Position numbers and translations under genes: made by a program. The notes beneath the pieces are model-generated. The model made no database searches. It saw nothing but the letters and a program-made list of their open reading frames with translations, and was not told the origin of the DNA. Shown piece after piece: positions 50,531 through 57,567 of a stretch of DNA of 64,000 nt. The stretch is from a virus: the IMG/VR virus record IMGVR_UViG_3300017528_000567, positions 62,001-126,000 of that record. One strand, given 5' to 3'. Numbering within the stretch: position 1 is the stretch's first letter; the number at the start of each line of letters is the position of its first letter.

Positions 50531-51476
50531 ACACCCTCCCGAAAGCCTTGACGACACGCTTAACGCACTTGGCTGGGTCTGCCTTTAGGTCGCACTCCTT
50601 GATGCGGATCACGCACCATCCCAGCCTCTTTAGGTACGTGGTCTTCCGACGATCTAAGGCGCGGTTTGCATCACACCCGGGAAAGCCGCAGCTGTCACAC
50701 CCGTGCCAGTAACAGCCGTCCATTTCCACGGCGACAAGCTCATCAGGCAGAGCCTCGTCGACCCGATAATACCCGACTTCGTACTCGCGCTTCACGGGCA
50801 GCCCGGCGTCAACGAGCAACTTCTCCAGCTCCTGATGCGGTCGCGTGAAGGTTTGCGTGATGCTCTTTCGCGCCTTAGCCGCTAGCTCCTGAGACAGCTC
50901 AGAATTCTCCCGATGCCACCTCGTGACCTTCTTTCGCATCGAGCCATCCGCCCAGCGCTCTTTAGACTCTCGCGACAGCCGCCGCCTGACAGCCGGCTGC
51001 TGGTTCAGCTTCCTCAAATGCTCACTCGCCTGCGCTCTATAGCCGGATTCCATCATGCGCTTTGAAGCTGCAGATATCTGTGCCTTAGTCACTTCGCCTT
51101 CCGCGGTCGCGAACCTCGCTGTGAGCACCTTAGACTGATACTGTTTCTCAGCCTCTGTCTTAGCCCGACGATCAGACACCACTGTGCAGGCAAGCGCGTC
51201 AGCGCCGTGCTTCGCGGCATACTCCTCGAAAGACATGTTCGCGCATGCCCGCACGTGCTTCGGCATAATAGCCCCCGCCCAAGCGCCGCACTCTCGGCAC
51301 ACCACATAGTCTCTACCCTCAACGAGCCGAGAGGTACTGGCCTCAAGAATACCCTTGCCATTAGAGACAAGGGTCCCGTTCAACACCAGCGTCTCGACAT
51401 GACGGTAATTCATGCCGTACTTCAAGATCACGTAGCGAAACGAGACGTAACCCTCAGGAAGTGCCCAGGATGCCAT
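50511..51476 (-). CDS. Vsr-like (EDxHD-type) homing endonuclease between split intein halves
   Basis: The protein has 321 aa. The start is ATG with GAGGAG four bases upstream, inside the last 23 bases of the N-half gene. Residues 60-78 form a zinc finger (CRECG...HVRAC), followed by MSFEEYAAKHG, seen in phage zinc/HNH-type proteins. Residues 140-205 look like NUMOD-style DNA-binding helices (RLSRESKERWADGSMRKKV). The C-terminal nuclease is Vsr-like: EYEVGYYRVDEALP, LVAVEMDGCYWHGC (E251, D253, H258), then LDRRKTTYLKRLGWCVIRI. D253 matches the catalytic Asp of Vsr. It probably cuts intein-free copies of the neck gene to spread the intein. Confidence 0.9.
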   Translation of the reverse strand: MASWALPEGYVSFRYVILKYGMNYRHVETLVLNGTLVSNGKGILEASTSRLVEGRDYVVCRECGAWAGAIMPKHVRACANMSFEEYAAKHGADALACTVVSDRRAKTEAEKQYQSKVLTARFATAEGEVTKAQISAASKRMMESGYRAQASEHLRKLNQQPAVRRRLSRESKERWADGSMRKKVTRWHRENSELSQELAAKARKSITQTFTRPHQELEKLLVDAGLPVKREYEVGYYRVDEALPDELVAVEMDGCYWHGCDSCGFPGCDANRALDRRKTTYLKRLGWCVIRIKECDLKADPAKCVKRVVKAFGRVCDRQAS

Positions 51477-52239
51477 ACAACTCCTCTAGGGTAAGTTGAA
51501 TCTCCTCACCCTCGACCAGAACGGTGACCTGGGTATCGCCCACAAGCGAAAATTCGTCCGCGATCCAATTCAATCGCAACGCCTGGATAGCGAACATCAT
51601 AGCCCCAGTTAGGAGCAGTGTACGCCACTCCGGACGAAACATCACCATCTGGTCAACCGTCTGGAACGGCGTGCGCGGAGGTGCCGACGAGACCAAGTCA
51701 AGCGAACGCGCCAAGTACTCCTGCAACTCCACGTCTTCCCAGATGTAACCGAACACCCTGCTGAACTGCTGCACAGTTTCTTCGTGTGAAGGTGGCCGAA
51801 AATGGTAGTTGCGATCTGGATTGTTATCCCTTAACAGGATTCTCAGGCGTCCCATCAGGTCGTACTCGATCGCCGTCGCGTTGATTGCACCCCCAGTGAT
51901 CATGCTCGCGCTGCTAGTAGACAGCCCCGCCTTGTCGGTGACCGAGAACTCCTGCACCACCTGTTGCTGCGCACCGCCGATGATCTCACGGAACGTCCAG
52001 CGGACCCGGTACTCGCCCAGATTGGCGTCAAGCGGAACGATGATGCTCGCGAAGTACTCCCCAACCGACGGGTTGGCCGGAATGCGCAAAGGGATACCAA
52101 CAAGCACCTCCTGACCCGTCGTGAAGTCGTACAGGGCGTACGAAATCTCCGCGGCGTTCACCGGCGTGTTGGCGGCATTGACCAGATAGATGTTTAGATC
52201 ATTCCGGCCAAGCTGCTGTCCCCTATAGAAGTTAGTCAT
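51454..52239 (-). CDS. Neck-type structural protein N-extein fused to the split intein N-fragment
   Basis: The protein has 261 aa. The start is ATG with AGGTGACGC upstream. Residues 1-105 form an Ig-like domain (GRNDLNIYLVNAANTPVNAA, YRVRWTFREIIGGAQQQ). Residues 115-230 are helical (EYDLMGRLRILLRDNN, LLTGAMMFAIQALRLNWIAD). The N-extein ends ...NWIADEF230. Ser231 begins the intein: SLVGDTQVTVLVEGEEI, with the block A DT pair, ending after 31 residues at a stop. After splicing the product would be 230 + 75 = 305 aa, joined as ADEF-SYSI. The mature protein is a likely neck or head-completion protein. Confidence 0.9.
   Translation of the reverse strand: MTNFYRGQQLGRNDLNIYLVNAANTPVNAAEISYALYDFTTGQEVLVGIPLRIPANPSVGEYFASIIVPLDANLGEYRVRWTFREIIGGAQQQVVQEFSVTDKAGLSTSSASMITGGAINATAIEYDLMGRLRILLRDNNPDRNYHFRPPSHEETVQQFSRVFGYIWEDVELQEYLARSLDLVSSAPPRTPFQTVDQMVMFRPEWRTLLLTGAMMFAIQALRLNWIADEFSLVGDTQVTVLVEGEEIQLTLEELYGILGTS
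51457..51549 (-). other. Intein N-fragment (IntN), 31 residues
   Basis: It starts with Ser1 (TCG at 51547-51549) as the splice nucleophile in place of the commoner Cys. The block A pattern SLVGDTQVTV is intact. It then ends with a short helix (LTLEELYGILGTS) and a stop codon. Such a short N-part marks the atypical class of split inteins. Confidence 0.85.
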
Positions 52240-52262
52240 GCGTCACCTAGCCCCCTGACGGT

Positions 52263-52664
52263 TCAGTCCTCTGACTTGGGCGCGGGCGGCGGCTCAGACT
52301 TCGTCTCCTGCTTCTTGTTGTGCTTGGCCCTAGACTGCAGGTCCTTCATCAACGCGTCCTCGTGCTCCTTGTCTTCCTTCTTCGCGGGCTTGGCAGGCTC
52401 CTTTGGCTTCCCCTCCTGCTTTTTGTTGTGCTTGGCTCTAGACTTCAGGTCCTTCATCAACTTGTCTTCGTCGCTCGCGTCGTCGGGTTTAGCGACAGAA
52501 TGGGATCTGGCGTCTGCATTGGGGTGCTTCTGCAGATACTTGTTGAGAGCGTCATTGCTCGGGAAGGTCTTAGCGAAACGATGCGCGACCGTCTCCGCTA
52601 GCGAAGCCTCCCTCAGCGCGAGCTCGAACGCCTGCAGGGCCGATTTTCTCGTGACGTGTCTCAT
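52263..52664 (-). CDS. Highly charged protein with a duplicated segment
   Basis: The protein has 133 aa. The N-terminal helix (LQAFELALREASLAETVAHR) is followed by a Lys/Glu/Asp-rich region. A repeat unit of about 36 residues occurs twice (EDKLMKDLKSRAKHNKKQ and EDALMKDLQSRAKHNKKQ), and Pro/Lys linkers follow each copy. The duplication is also clear in the DNA, so it is recent. The protein may be a disordered linker or a nucleic-acid binder. It is cotranscribed with the neck-type genes and no family is recognised. Confidence 0.6.
   Translation of the reverse strand: MRHVTRKSALQAFELALREASLAETVAHRFAKTFPSNDALNKYLQKHPNADARSHSVAKPDDASDEDKLMKDLKSRAKHNKKQEGKPKEPAKPAKKEDKEHEDALMKDLQSRAKHNKKQETKSEPPPAPKSED
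52305..52461 (-). repeat. Two imperfect direct repeats about 107 bases apart
   Basis: The copies start near 52307 and 52413 and share long near-identical blocks around CTCCTGCTT(C/T)TTGTTGTG and CTTGG(C/T)(C/T)CTAGACT. The few differences are mostly third-codon changes. They encode the repeated residues of the charged protein. Confidence 0.75.
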
Positions 52665-52667
52665 GCC

Positions 52668-53483
52668 TTAATCCCATCCATACTTACAGGTTCTAGGTAG
52701 CGTGTCGCCGGGCACAGGGCACAACACCGAGTCGAACACGTAGAAGTAGCAATCCTTCTCTATGGGGCTAGCACCAAAGGATATTTGATAGTTCCATCGA
52801 ATCACCCACAACCCCGGCTGACCGCACTCCCCCGCCGTTCCGGTTGCGTAGTAGCAACCGAGGCTGCTGTTGCCCGGCTTGCGTCCGGACGGCCCCACTT
52901 GCTTAGGCTGGCACCCCTGCTGGATCTGATACAACGTGTAGCTGATGCACACCGGCCCCACGGGATTGCCGCCCTTGCCGGTCACGCAAATCGTGAGGTC
53001 CCCCATTCCGAACTGATGGCCCCACCGGAAGCTCTGTTTGACCAGGGGCGTCTGACAAATCGAGTACGGGACACAGATCACTTCCATGAACCCCGTGACA
53101 ACCGCGAGCCCATAGACTGGCTCCGGTTCCGAAAGAACCGCCGAGCTCGAGCCGATGACGTAGCCGCCGAGGACGATGCCCCTGGAGATGACAGCGCTCG
53201 CGTCACCTGAGCCTGTCGCGATTCCCTCGACCCCTGGGATTGGCAGCTCGACCACGGTCGCAGAGCCGCGAGTGAGCCCGGACAGATTGAAGACCCCCAC
53301 CGGGGACGCAGCGAGGCTTCCGACACCCTCGAACGTGTGAGAGACCACAGGGTCAATCTGCGCCGTCCCACCTAGCGCGCCTTGGCCGCCAGTCACACCA
53401 GCAAAGCCAAACGTCACCGCCAGCGAACCCGACGGCTCCCCCGTTCCAACCACGGTCCCGACTACGTCAATGATGAGGTCCAT
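52668..53483 (-). CDS. Virion protein with a C-terminal Ig-like domain related to the neck N-extein
   Basis: The protein has 271 aa. Residues 1-135 are Gly/Val/Ser-rich beta repeats (GSLAVTFGFAGVTGG, VFNLSGLTRGSATVVEL). From about residue 150 the layout repeats the first domain of the split neck protein: GHQFGMGDLTICVTGKGGNP, ISYTLYQI and GLWVIRWNYQISF ending YFYVFD, aligned with GQQLGRNDLNIYLVNAANTP, ISYALYDF and GEYRVRWTF. It is cysteine-rich (over ten Cys), suggesting disulfides or metal in the mature virion. The SD is weak (TAGGCG before ATG). A neck or decoration role is likely. Confidence 0.65.
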   Translation of the reverse strand: MDLIIDVVGTVVGTGEPSGSLAVTFGFAGVTGGQGALGGTAQIDPVVSHTFEGVGSLAASPVGVFNLSGLTRGSATVVELPIPGVEGIATGSGDASAVISRGIVLGGYVIGSSSAVLSEPEPVYGLAVVTGFMEVICVPYSICQTPLVKQSFRWGHQFGMGDLTICVTGKGGNPVGPVCISYTLYQIQQGCQPKQVGPSGRKPGNSSLGCYYATGTAGECGQPGLWVIRWNYQISFGASPIEKDCYFYVFDSVLCPVPGDTLPRTCKYGWD

Positions 53484-53569
53484 CGCCTAATCCACGCTTT
53501 AAACAAAATCATCCCGGGAAACCACGCCCCCGAGATGACCCAACGCGTCAACTACGCGGTGATGTGCTG

Positions 53570-53839
53570 CTACTCGGGGGACTTTTCGTCATCATCAAAC
53601 TCAGGAAGTACACTTAGGGATGTGAGTGCCAGGCCGAAAACCACATAGTACAACAGGTCATTCACTGGGTCGGTCTGGAAGTACAACCACACAGCATGCG
53701 GTACGATAGCAACGGCCGCGGGAAGCAGTATCGCGACTAGCTTCGGAACGTGGCTCCACACAGGCCGAGCGACGTGCAGGAACCGACTCAGCAACAGCAA
53801 GATCGACACCACTATCGCTACGACTTCAACGGCTAACAT
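53570..53839 (-). CDS. Small membrane protein, holin candidate
   Basis: The protein has 89 aa. ATG 53839 has AAGGAGAG seven bases upstream and is preferred to 53866. Three hydrophobic segments are visible: LAVEVVAIVVSILLLLSRFL, LVAILLPAAVAIVPHAVWL and LLYYVVFGLALTSLSVL. An acidic C-terminal tail (EFDDDEKSPE) follows. Size and three spans fit a class I holin. No endolysin gene is adjacent, and the only peptidase seen is in the tail hub, so another membrane role is equally possible. Confidence 0.6.
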   Translation of the reverse strand: MLAVEVVAIVVSILLLLSRFLHVARPVWSHVPKLVAILLPAAVAIVPHAVWLYFQTDPVNDLLYYVVFGLALTSLSVLPEFDDDEKSPE

Positions 53840-53887
53840 ATCTATCTCTCCTTCATCTATTTTCAACGGGCAAACGCAAGCGGCGCT

Positions 53888-54271
53888 CTACCCTTCGATG
53901 CAAATCAGCTGCCCGGCTGGCATACGGACCTGATCCGACACATCCACCAACTTCGGCGCACTCAAGTTGCCGATGTACAGGATGTTGCCACCCGAGCTCG
54001 CGTCTATGAAGGCAAACGCGACAATCGAACCCCAAAGCGCTTGAGCTACGGGGAACAACACCTCAACGGCACTTACAACTTGGCCATTCACCGGCTCCGT
54101 GAACGTTACGAGCTGGCGAAAATAGCCGCCGCCCGCAACCTCGGTGCCAGCGCTGTCAACACCAGGGGCTACCGTGTAGAGCGCCACATAAACTGCCGGT
54201 GGCGGCACGAACGGGATGCCACGAAGCGCCGCGTTCAAGAAATTATTGTCAAGATAGATCGACTTAGGCAT
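53888..54271 (-). CDS. Small tail-fibre-type virion protein A
   Basis: The protein has 127 aa and starts MPKSIYLDNNFLNAALRG. It belongs with the 130-aa protein at 55.5-55.9 kb: LNAALRGIPF.P, VYVALYTVAPG, GTEVAGGGYFRQ, ALWGSIVAFAFIDASSGGN and LVDVSDQVRMPAGQL all have counterparts. This small beta family is widespread as phage tail or fibre-associated proteins. Two paralogs 1.3 kb apart suggest a ring of mixed subunits or different host-contact variants. A TTG start at 54283 is possible but less likely. Confidence 0.75.
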   Translation of the reverse strand: MPKSIYLDNNFLNAALRGIPFVPPPAVYVALYTVAPGVDSAGTEVAGGGYFRQLVTFTEPVNGQVVSAVEVLFPVAQALWGSIVAFAFIDASSGGNILYIGNLSAPKLVDVSDQVRMPAGQLICIEG

Positions 54272-54273
54272 AG

Positions 54274-54687
54274 CTAGCAGCAACCCCCACTTCCAGGAGG
54301 CTTGATAAATGAAGCAGAGAGACCGGACTCCATCGCAGGTGCGGATTGCACTACGTCGAAATCTTGAGCGGAGATCTGCTGGCCGGCTGGGTACGTGAGT
54401 AGGTTGCGCCAGTATCCGAGGGCATCTGGCCGAAAGCGAACGCTATAGAAGCCAGGATGCCCCGTGATCTCGTTGAAATAGATGCGGCCCGCCGTCACCT
54501 GAGCATCGGTGACCGCTGTCCCCGAGACCAACGGCCACGGCTGGATCGTGTTGTTGAAAAAGACCTGCGAGACTAACACCCCAGGAACGAGCCCCTGCAC
54601 GCGCGTAAACCCGTCAGGCGCGAAGAAGTCGACCTGGTCCAGTACGACCTGATTGGCCTGAACGATTCTGCCGCGTGTAGTTGCCAT
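54274..54687 (-). CDS. Small beta-rich virion protein
   Basis: The protein has 137 aa. Its ATG overlaps the stop of the 55-aa gene as TGATG. Beta strands are evident (GRIVQANQVVLDQVDFFAPD, VSQVFFNNTIQPWPLVSGTA). The C-terminus ends with a Gly/Cys cluster (PPGSGGCC). The segment RFRPDALGYWRNLLTYPAG resembles small structural proteins that follow neck genes. No enzyme motif or family was recognised; a virion role is inferred from position. Confidence 0.6.
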   Translation of the reverse strand: MATTRGRIVQANQVVLDQVDFFAPDGFTRVQGLVPGVLVSQVFFNNTIQPWPLVSGTAVTDAQVTAGRIYFNEITGHPGFYSVRFRPDALGYWRNLLTYPAGQQISAQDFDVVQSAPAMESGLSASFIKPPGSGGCC

Positions 54688-54854
54688 CAGGCTCCTTGCT
54701 TGCGTGGCTCCGGCCTAGGCTCGGGCGTCGGGCGACGAACCGGGGCATTGGCAGACGAGCCGCGCATTACAGCCGCAACACTAACTTGTCGGACAATCGC
54801 GGCCTGTGTTTCGGCGGACCCGGTGATATGAGTCTCGACATTGATGAGCGGCAT
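54687..54854 (-). CDS. Short 55-aa protein
   Basis: The protein starts MPLINVETHITGSAETQAA. Its start overlaps the stop of the gene upstream (TAATG) and its stop overlaps the next start (TGATG). GAGAGG lies seven bases before the ATG. The C-terminus is Pro/Arg-rich (RRPTPEPRPEPRKQG). It fits the coupled translation of this cluster, so it is probably real despite its size. The function is unknown. Confidence 0.6.
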   Translation of the reverse strand: MPLINVETHITGSAETQAAIVRQVSVAAVMRGSSANAPVRRPTPEPRPEPRKQGA

Positions 54855-55438
54855 TAGCGTTCCTCTCTGCGTCTGTTTCGATTTGCTGCAGGCGTCACTG
54901 AATAGGACGGTGGCGGGGGAGCCGGAGGCACGATCCTGAGCGTAGGAATCGTGGGCGGCGGAGCCGTCGACGGGACCTGATGGCCACGGCTAAGGTTGGG
55001 CACCGTCACTTTAGTGGGGTCGACGATGAGCGCTGAGTTGGTGGCGATGGCCACAATAGCGTTCATGTCGGACTCTGAAGTCGCGGCGAACAGCGCAGCG
55101 CCCGCTATGGAAGCCGTAATCGGAACCAAGCGTCTGGCATTCGCAGGCACGGCGGATTCGCCGAGCAAAGCTGCCACGGCAGCATACTTCGCCGATGAAC
55201 TTGAAGAAGCACCAGCAAGGCCAGGCATAGAAACACCTGCCGGAACGATGCGTACGGCATTAGAGGCCAGGTCGGAGTTACCTACCAGAGCCGATGGCGC
55301 CGCAGCAGACTTGCGGATGACAGTGGCAATCCATCCAGATCCGCCGAGCAGAAAGGAGGTCTCATCGAATAGGAACCCCCCAACTGCTGACCATGTCGAG
55401 TCACCATCTATAGCGACCGTGCCCTCTATAGTAGCCAT
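54854..55438 (-). CDS. Ala/Ser-rich virion protein of unknown function
   Basis: The protein has 194 aa and starts MATIEGTVAIDGDSTWSA. The ATG at 55438 follows GGGGG five bases upstream; ATG 55441 and a far start at 55492 are less likely. The low-complexity middle is Ala/Ser/Val (AGASSSSSAKYAAVAALLG). The C-terminal 40 residues are a Pro-rich tail (PSTAPPPTIPTLRIVPPAPP) ending in an Arg cluster. Proline-rich ends are common in phage structural subunits. No family was assigned. Confidence 0.55.
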   Translation of the reverse strand: MATIEGTVAIDGDSTWSAVGGFLFDETSFLLGGSGWIATVIRKSAAAPSALVGNSDLASNAVRIVPAGVSMPGLAGASSSSSAKYAAVAALLGESAVPANARRLVPITASIAGAALFAATSESDMNAIVAIATNSALIVDPTKVTVPNLSRGHQVPSTAPPPTIPTLRIVPPAPPPPSYSVTPAANRNRRREER

Positions 55439-55523
55439 CATCACCCCCGAAAAGAGTCGAACTCTGATGCACCTATGACCAGTTAGGCCCACAGATAACT
55501 CGGGACCTGCGGGTCACCGAGAA

Positions 55524-55916
55524 TCAGCTCTCTGTAACGGTGATCGCGCCTACAGCAAAGTTCAGCTGATCTCCAACGTCGACAAGCTTCTCAGTTCCGA
55601 GATCGCCGAAGTAGAGTTGATTGCCACTAGTGAGCGCATCGCAAATCGCGACCGCCTCAACCGTGCCCCATGAAGCGGTAGCAACAGGGAAAGTCACAGC
55701 AGCAGTGTTAGCTGTGGAACCTGCCGCCGCAGGTGAGAACGTAACGGCTACGCGAACATAGGCTCCGCCCGTTACCTCAGTGCCACCGCCACCGGTACTA
55801 GCGTCCGGCGCCGTAGTGAAAAGCGCAATGTAGCGCGCCGAAGGAGAAGTATAGGCGGCGCCCGTCAAAACAGCATTGAGCAGCGCATTAGAGAGAGTTT
55901 GCTTTTTGGCAGCCAT
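55524..55916 (-). CDS. Small tail-fibre-type virion protein B
   Basis: The protein has 130 aa. The SD GGGG lies six bases before the ATG. It is paralogous to the 127-aa protein at 53.9-54.3 kb: ALLNAVLTGAAYTSPSARYI, ALFTTAPDAS, GGTEVTGGAYVRVAVTF, SWGTVEAVAICDALTSGNQL and KLVDVGDQLNFAVGAI. The order and spacing of these segments is shared. A 122-base gap without a strong terminator follows. Confidence 0.75.
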   Translation of the reverse strand: MAAKKQTLSNALLNAVLTGAAYTSPSARYIALFTTAPDASTGGGGTEVTGGAYVRVAVTFSPAAAGSTANTAAVTFPVATASWGTVEAVAICDALTSGNQLYFGDLGTEKLVDVGDQLNFAVGAITVTES

Positions 55917-56038
55917 GTTCTACCCCGTTTGGTTTAGAGGACCATCTGGTCTGGCCCTGTCTCGACCAAATCGAGGCAACAGACCAATACGACTAGACGA
56001 TCGTATCTAAGGATTAACGGGACACTCGCGGCCAACAC
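55917..56038. other. Non-coding gap, no clear feature
   Basis: No open reading frame, T-tract terminator or good promoter was found. Only short palindromes (for example GACCATCTGGTC, and TACGA...TCGTA) are visible. Confidence 0.5.
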
Positions 56039-56284
56039 CTACTGCATGTGAACGACGGACTTGAGGGAACGGATCGAATACGCGTATGGCTGCGCGGCCA
56101 CCTTGCCGGTGTTGTTGATCCACGCCTGCTTCAGTTCGTCCATGTTTCCGAGGGACGTGTCGAACACGAAGTAGGTCCTGTTGCCTTCCCTGTCGGTCCG
56201 AATCATCTCAACCCCGGCTGTCTGAAGGTAAGCCGCATAGTAGAGGTCTGGAGTGCGAAACTCGCCGGGTCTTGAATTCTTCAC
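56039..56284 (-). CDS. DUF5659-like small protein
   Basis: The protein has 81 aa. The start is GTG with GGAG eight bases upstream. The pattern EFRTPDLYYAAYLQTAGVEM, NRTYFVFDTSLGNMDELKQA and WINNTGKVAAQPYAYSIRSL fits the small DUF5659 family known from phages and bacteria. It is a compact alpha/beta protein of unknown role. Assignment by memory of the family pattern is moderate. Confidence 0.6.
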   Translation of the reverse strand: MKNSRPGEFRTPDLYYAAYLQTAGVEMIRTDREGNRTYFVFDTSLGNMDELKQAWINNTGKVAAQPYAYSIRSLKSVVHMQ

Positions 56285-56301
56285 TTCTGAGTCTCCATCT
56301 G

Positions 56302-56319
56302 AGCGCCGCTTGGGGCGCT
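56302..56319. other. Hairpin in the 56285-56442 gap
   Basis: AGCGCC, loop GCTTGG, GGCGCT (6-bp stem). It lies next to a longer hairpin at 56362-56384 in the same gap. Confidence 0.4.
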
Positions 56320-56361
56320 AGTTAGCGTAAGTCGACACATTCAATTCTTGGTGTTCATGTG

Positions 56362-56384
56362 GCCCGGGTCACGAGGACCCGGGC
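56362..56384. terminator. Strong 9-bp hairpin in the 56285-56442 gap
   Basis: GCCCGGGTC, loop ACGAG, GACCCGGGC. No T-tract follows on the minus strand, so it is probably a pause or stability element rather than a full terminator. The upstream gap also holds a CAGATGTGAC motif (56404-56412). Confidence 0.5.
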
Positions 56385-56403
56385 AAAGCGTAAGAAAAGC
56401 AAG

Positions 56404-56412
56404 TCACATCTG
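56404..56412 (-). promoter_or_regulatory. AGATGTGA motif in the 56285-56442 gap
   Basis: On the minus strand it is CCAGATGTGACTTG, the same core as the sites at 5.9, 28.8 and 40.7 kb. It lies before the DUF5659-like gene. Promoter function is inferred only from recurrence. Confidence 0.3.
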
Positions 56413-56442
56413 GCCGAGCTCAATGGAGCCGGCAGAGCTTGA

Positions 56443-57564
56443 TCACGTCACAACAAACAGTTCAGGCTTGCCCTTGTTCGGGTCAGCAGCCTTGACGTTG
56501 ACCAGGCTCGTGTACTGGAGTTGAACCTTAGAGCCCGCGACACCGAGACCATTGAGCAAGGGAGCCGGGATCACAATCGTTGTGGGGGAGATCACACCCA
56601 CTGCGGCTCCCGCAATCGGCGTCTGAATCTTCTTCTGGTGAATCTGAACCGAGCGAGATCCGTCCGCCGAGTAGACCCGTACCACTGTGGCCTGGTACTC
56701 GGGGTCGCCGAGATTGGTCCCAGTGATGGTGAGATTACCCGCACCAGCAACGGCGGCTGTGATCACCGTCAGCGGCGCCACAAAAGGAGTTATGCCATCC
56801 TCTTTTACGACCACAATCGCAGGCCCAGTGGTCAGCGCCGGCACACGACTCGGGTCTGGGTTGTACGTCGGACTGAGGTAGCCCGAGATCATGCCGACCT
56901 GGAAGCTCTTGAAGAACGCGTCAGTCTCGACAAAGTGTGGCGCAATCGAGCCAATCAAGGCATCGCGTTGAGCCTCCGTGCCCCCAGAACCAATCGTGGT
57001 GAGAAGTTTGGCTGGCGACACATTCAAAGGACCCGCAGGTAGCGGGAACAACGCCGTGATGATAGCCGCCGCGTCAGGCATCGTGAACGTGCCCGCCGCA
57101 AGACCGCCCGGTGTGTTGAACGTCCCGCCACCAATTTGAATGTAACTGCCAGCGCCTCCAACCTTGCTCTGCACAACGAGGAAGCCGCCGCTATTCAAGA
57201 AAGCGCTGGCTAGCCCAGATGGCGCGAGGGCTCCGTCAACAGCCTTAGCGAGAGCAACACCGCTGGCATAGACACCCGGAGGTATCGTCACGTCGGTAAA
57301 TGCAGGAGCGGTAGATAGCACTTTGAAACTCAGCACATCGTTACTGGCCGCCGTGATGGTGACGGTAGCTGTGATGGCAGTGGTGCCAGCGATGCCCGCT
57401 GGAAACGAGGCCAAAGGAACACCAACCGTGGCGGGTGTGGGGCGACTGAAACGCCGTTCCTGCCCACGTGGCTCCGTTGGGGGGTTGTAACGACTGACAG
57501 GCTCCAGGTCCATGATCGCTATTGGACCCTGCATGTCTCCACGAATAACTCCAATATACGCCAT
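56443..57564 (-). CDS. Virion protein with IPT/TIG-like domain
   Basis: The protein has 373 aa. The SD AGGAG lies eight bases before ATG. The middle is beta-rich (TVTITAASNDVLSFKVL, GGFLVVQSKVGGAGSYIQIG). The C-terminal 110 residues (GNLTITGTNLGDPEYQATVV, PTTIVIPAPLLNGLGVAGSK) form an IPT/TIG-like Ig domain related to repeats in the 284-aa protein downstream. Such domains decorate phage surfaces and bind glycan or protein. The early segment TPATVGVPLASFPAGIAGTT is Pro/Thr-rich. A tail or fibre-associated role is likely. Confidence 0.65.
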   Translation of the reverse strand: MAYIGVIRGDMQGPIAIMDLEPVSRYNPPTEPRGQERRFSRPTPATVGVPLASFPAGIAGTTAITATVTITAASNDVLSFKVLSTAPAFTDVTIPPGVYASGVALAKAVDGALAPSGLASAFLNSGGFLVVQSKVGGAGSYIQIGGGTFNTPGGLAAGTFTMPDAAAIITALFPLPAGPLNVSPAKLLTTIGSGGTEAQRDALIGSIAPHFVETDAFFKSFQVGMISGYLSPTYNPDPSRVPALTTGPAIVVVKEDGITPFVAPLTVITAAVAGAGNLTITGTNLGDPEYQATVVRVYSADGSRSVQIHQKKIQTPIAGAAVGVISPTTIVIPAPLLNGLGVAGSKVQLQYTSLVNVKAADPNKGKPELFVVT

Positions 57565-57567
57565 GAC

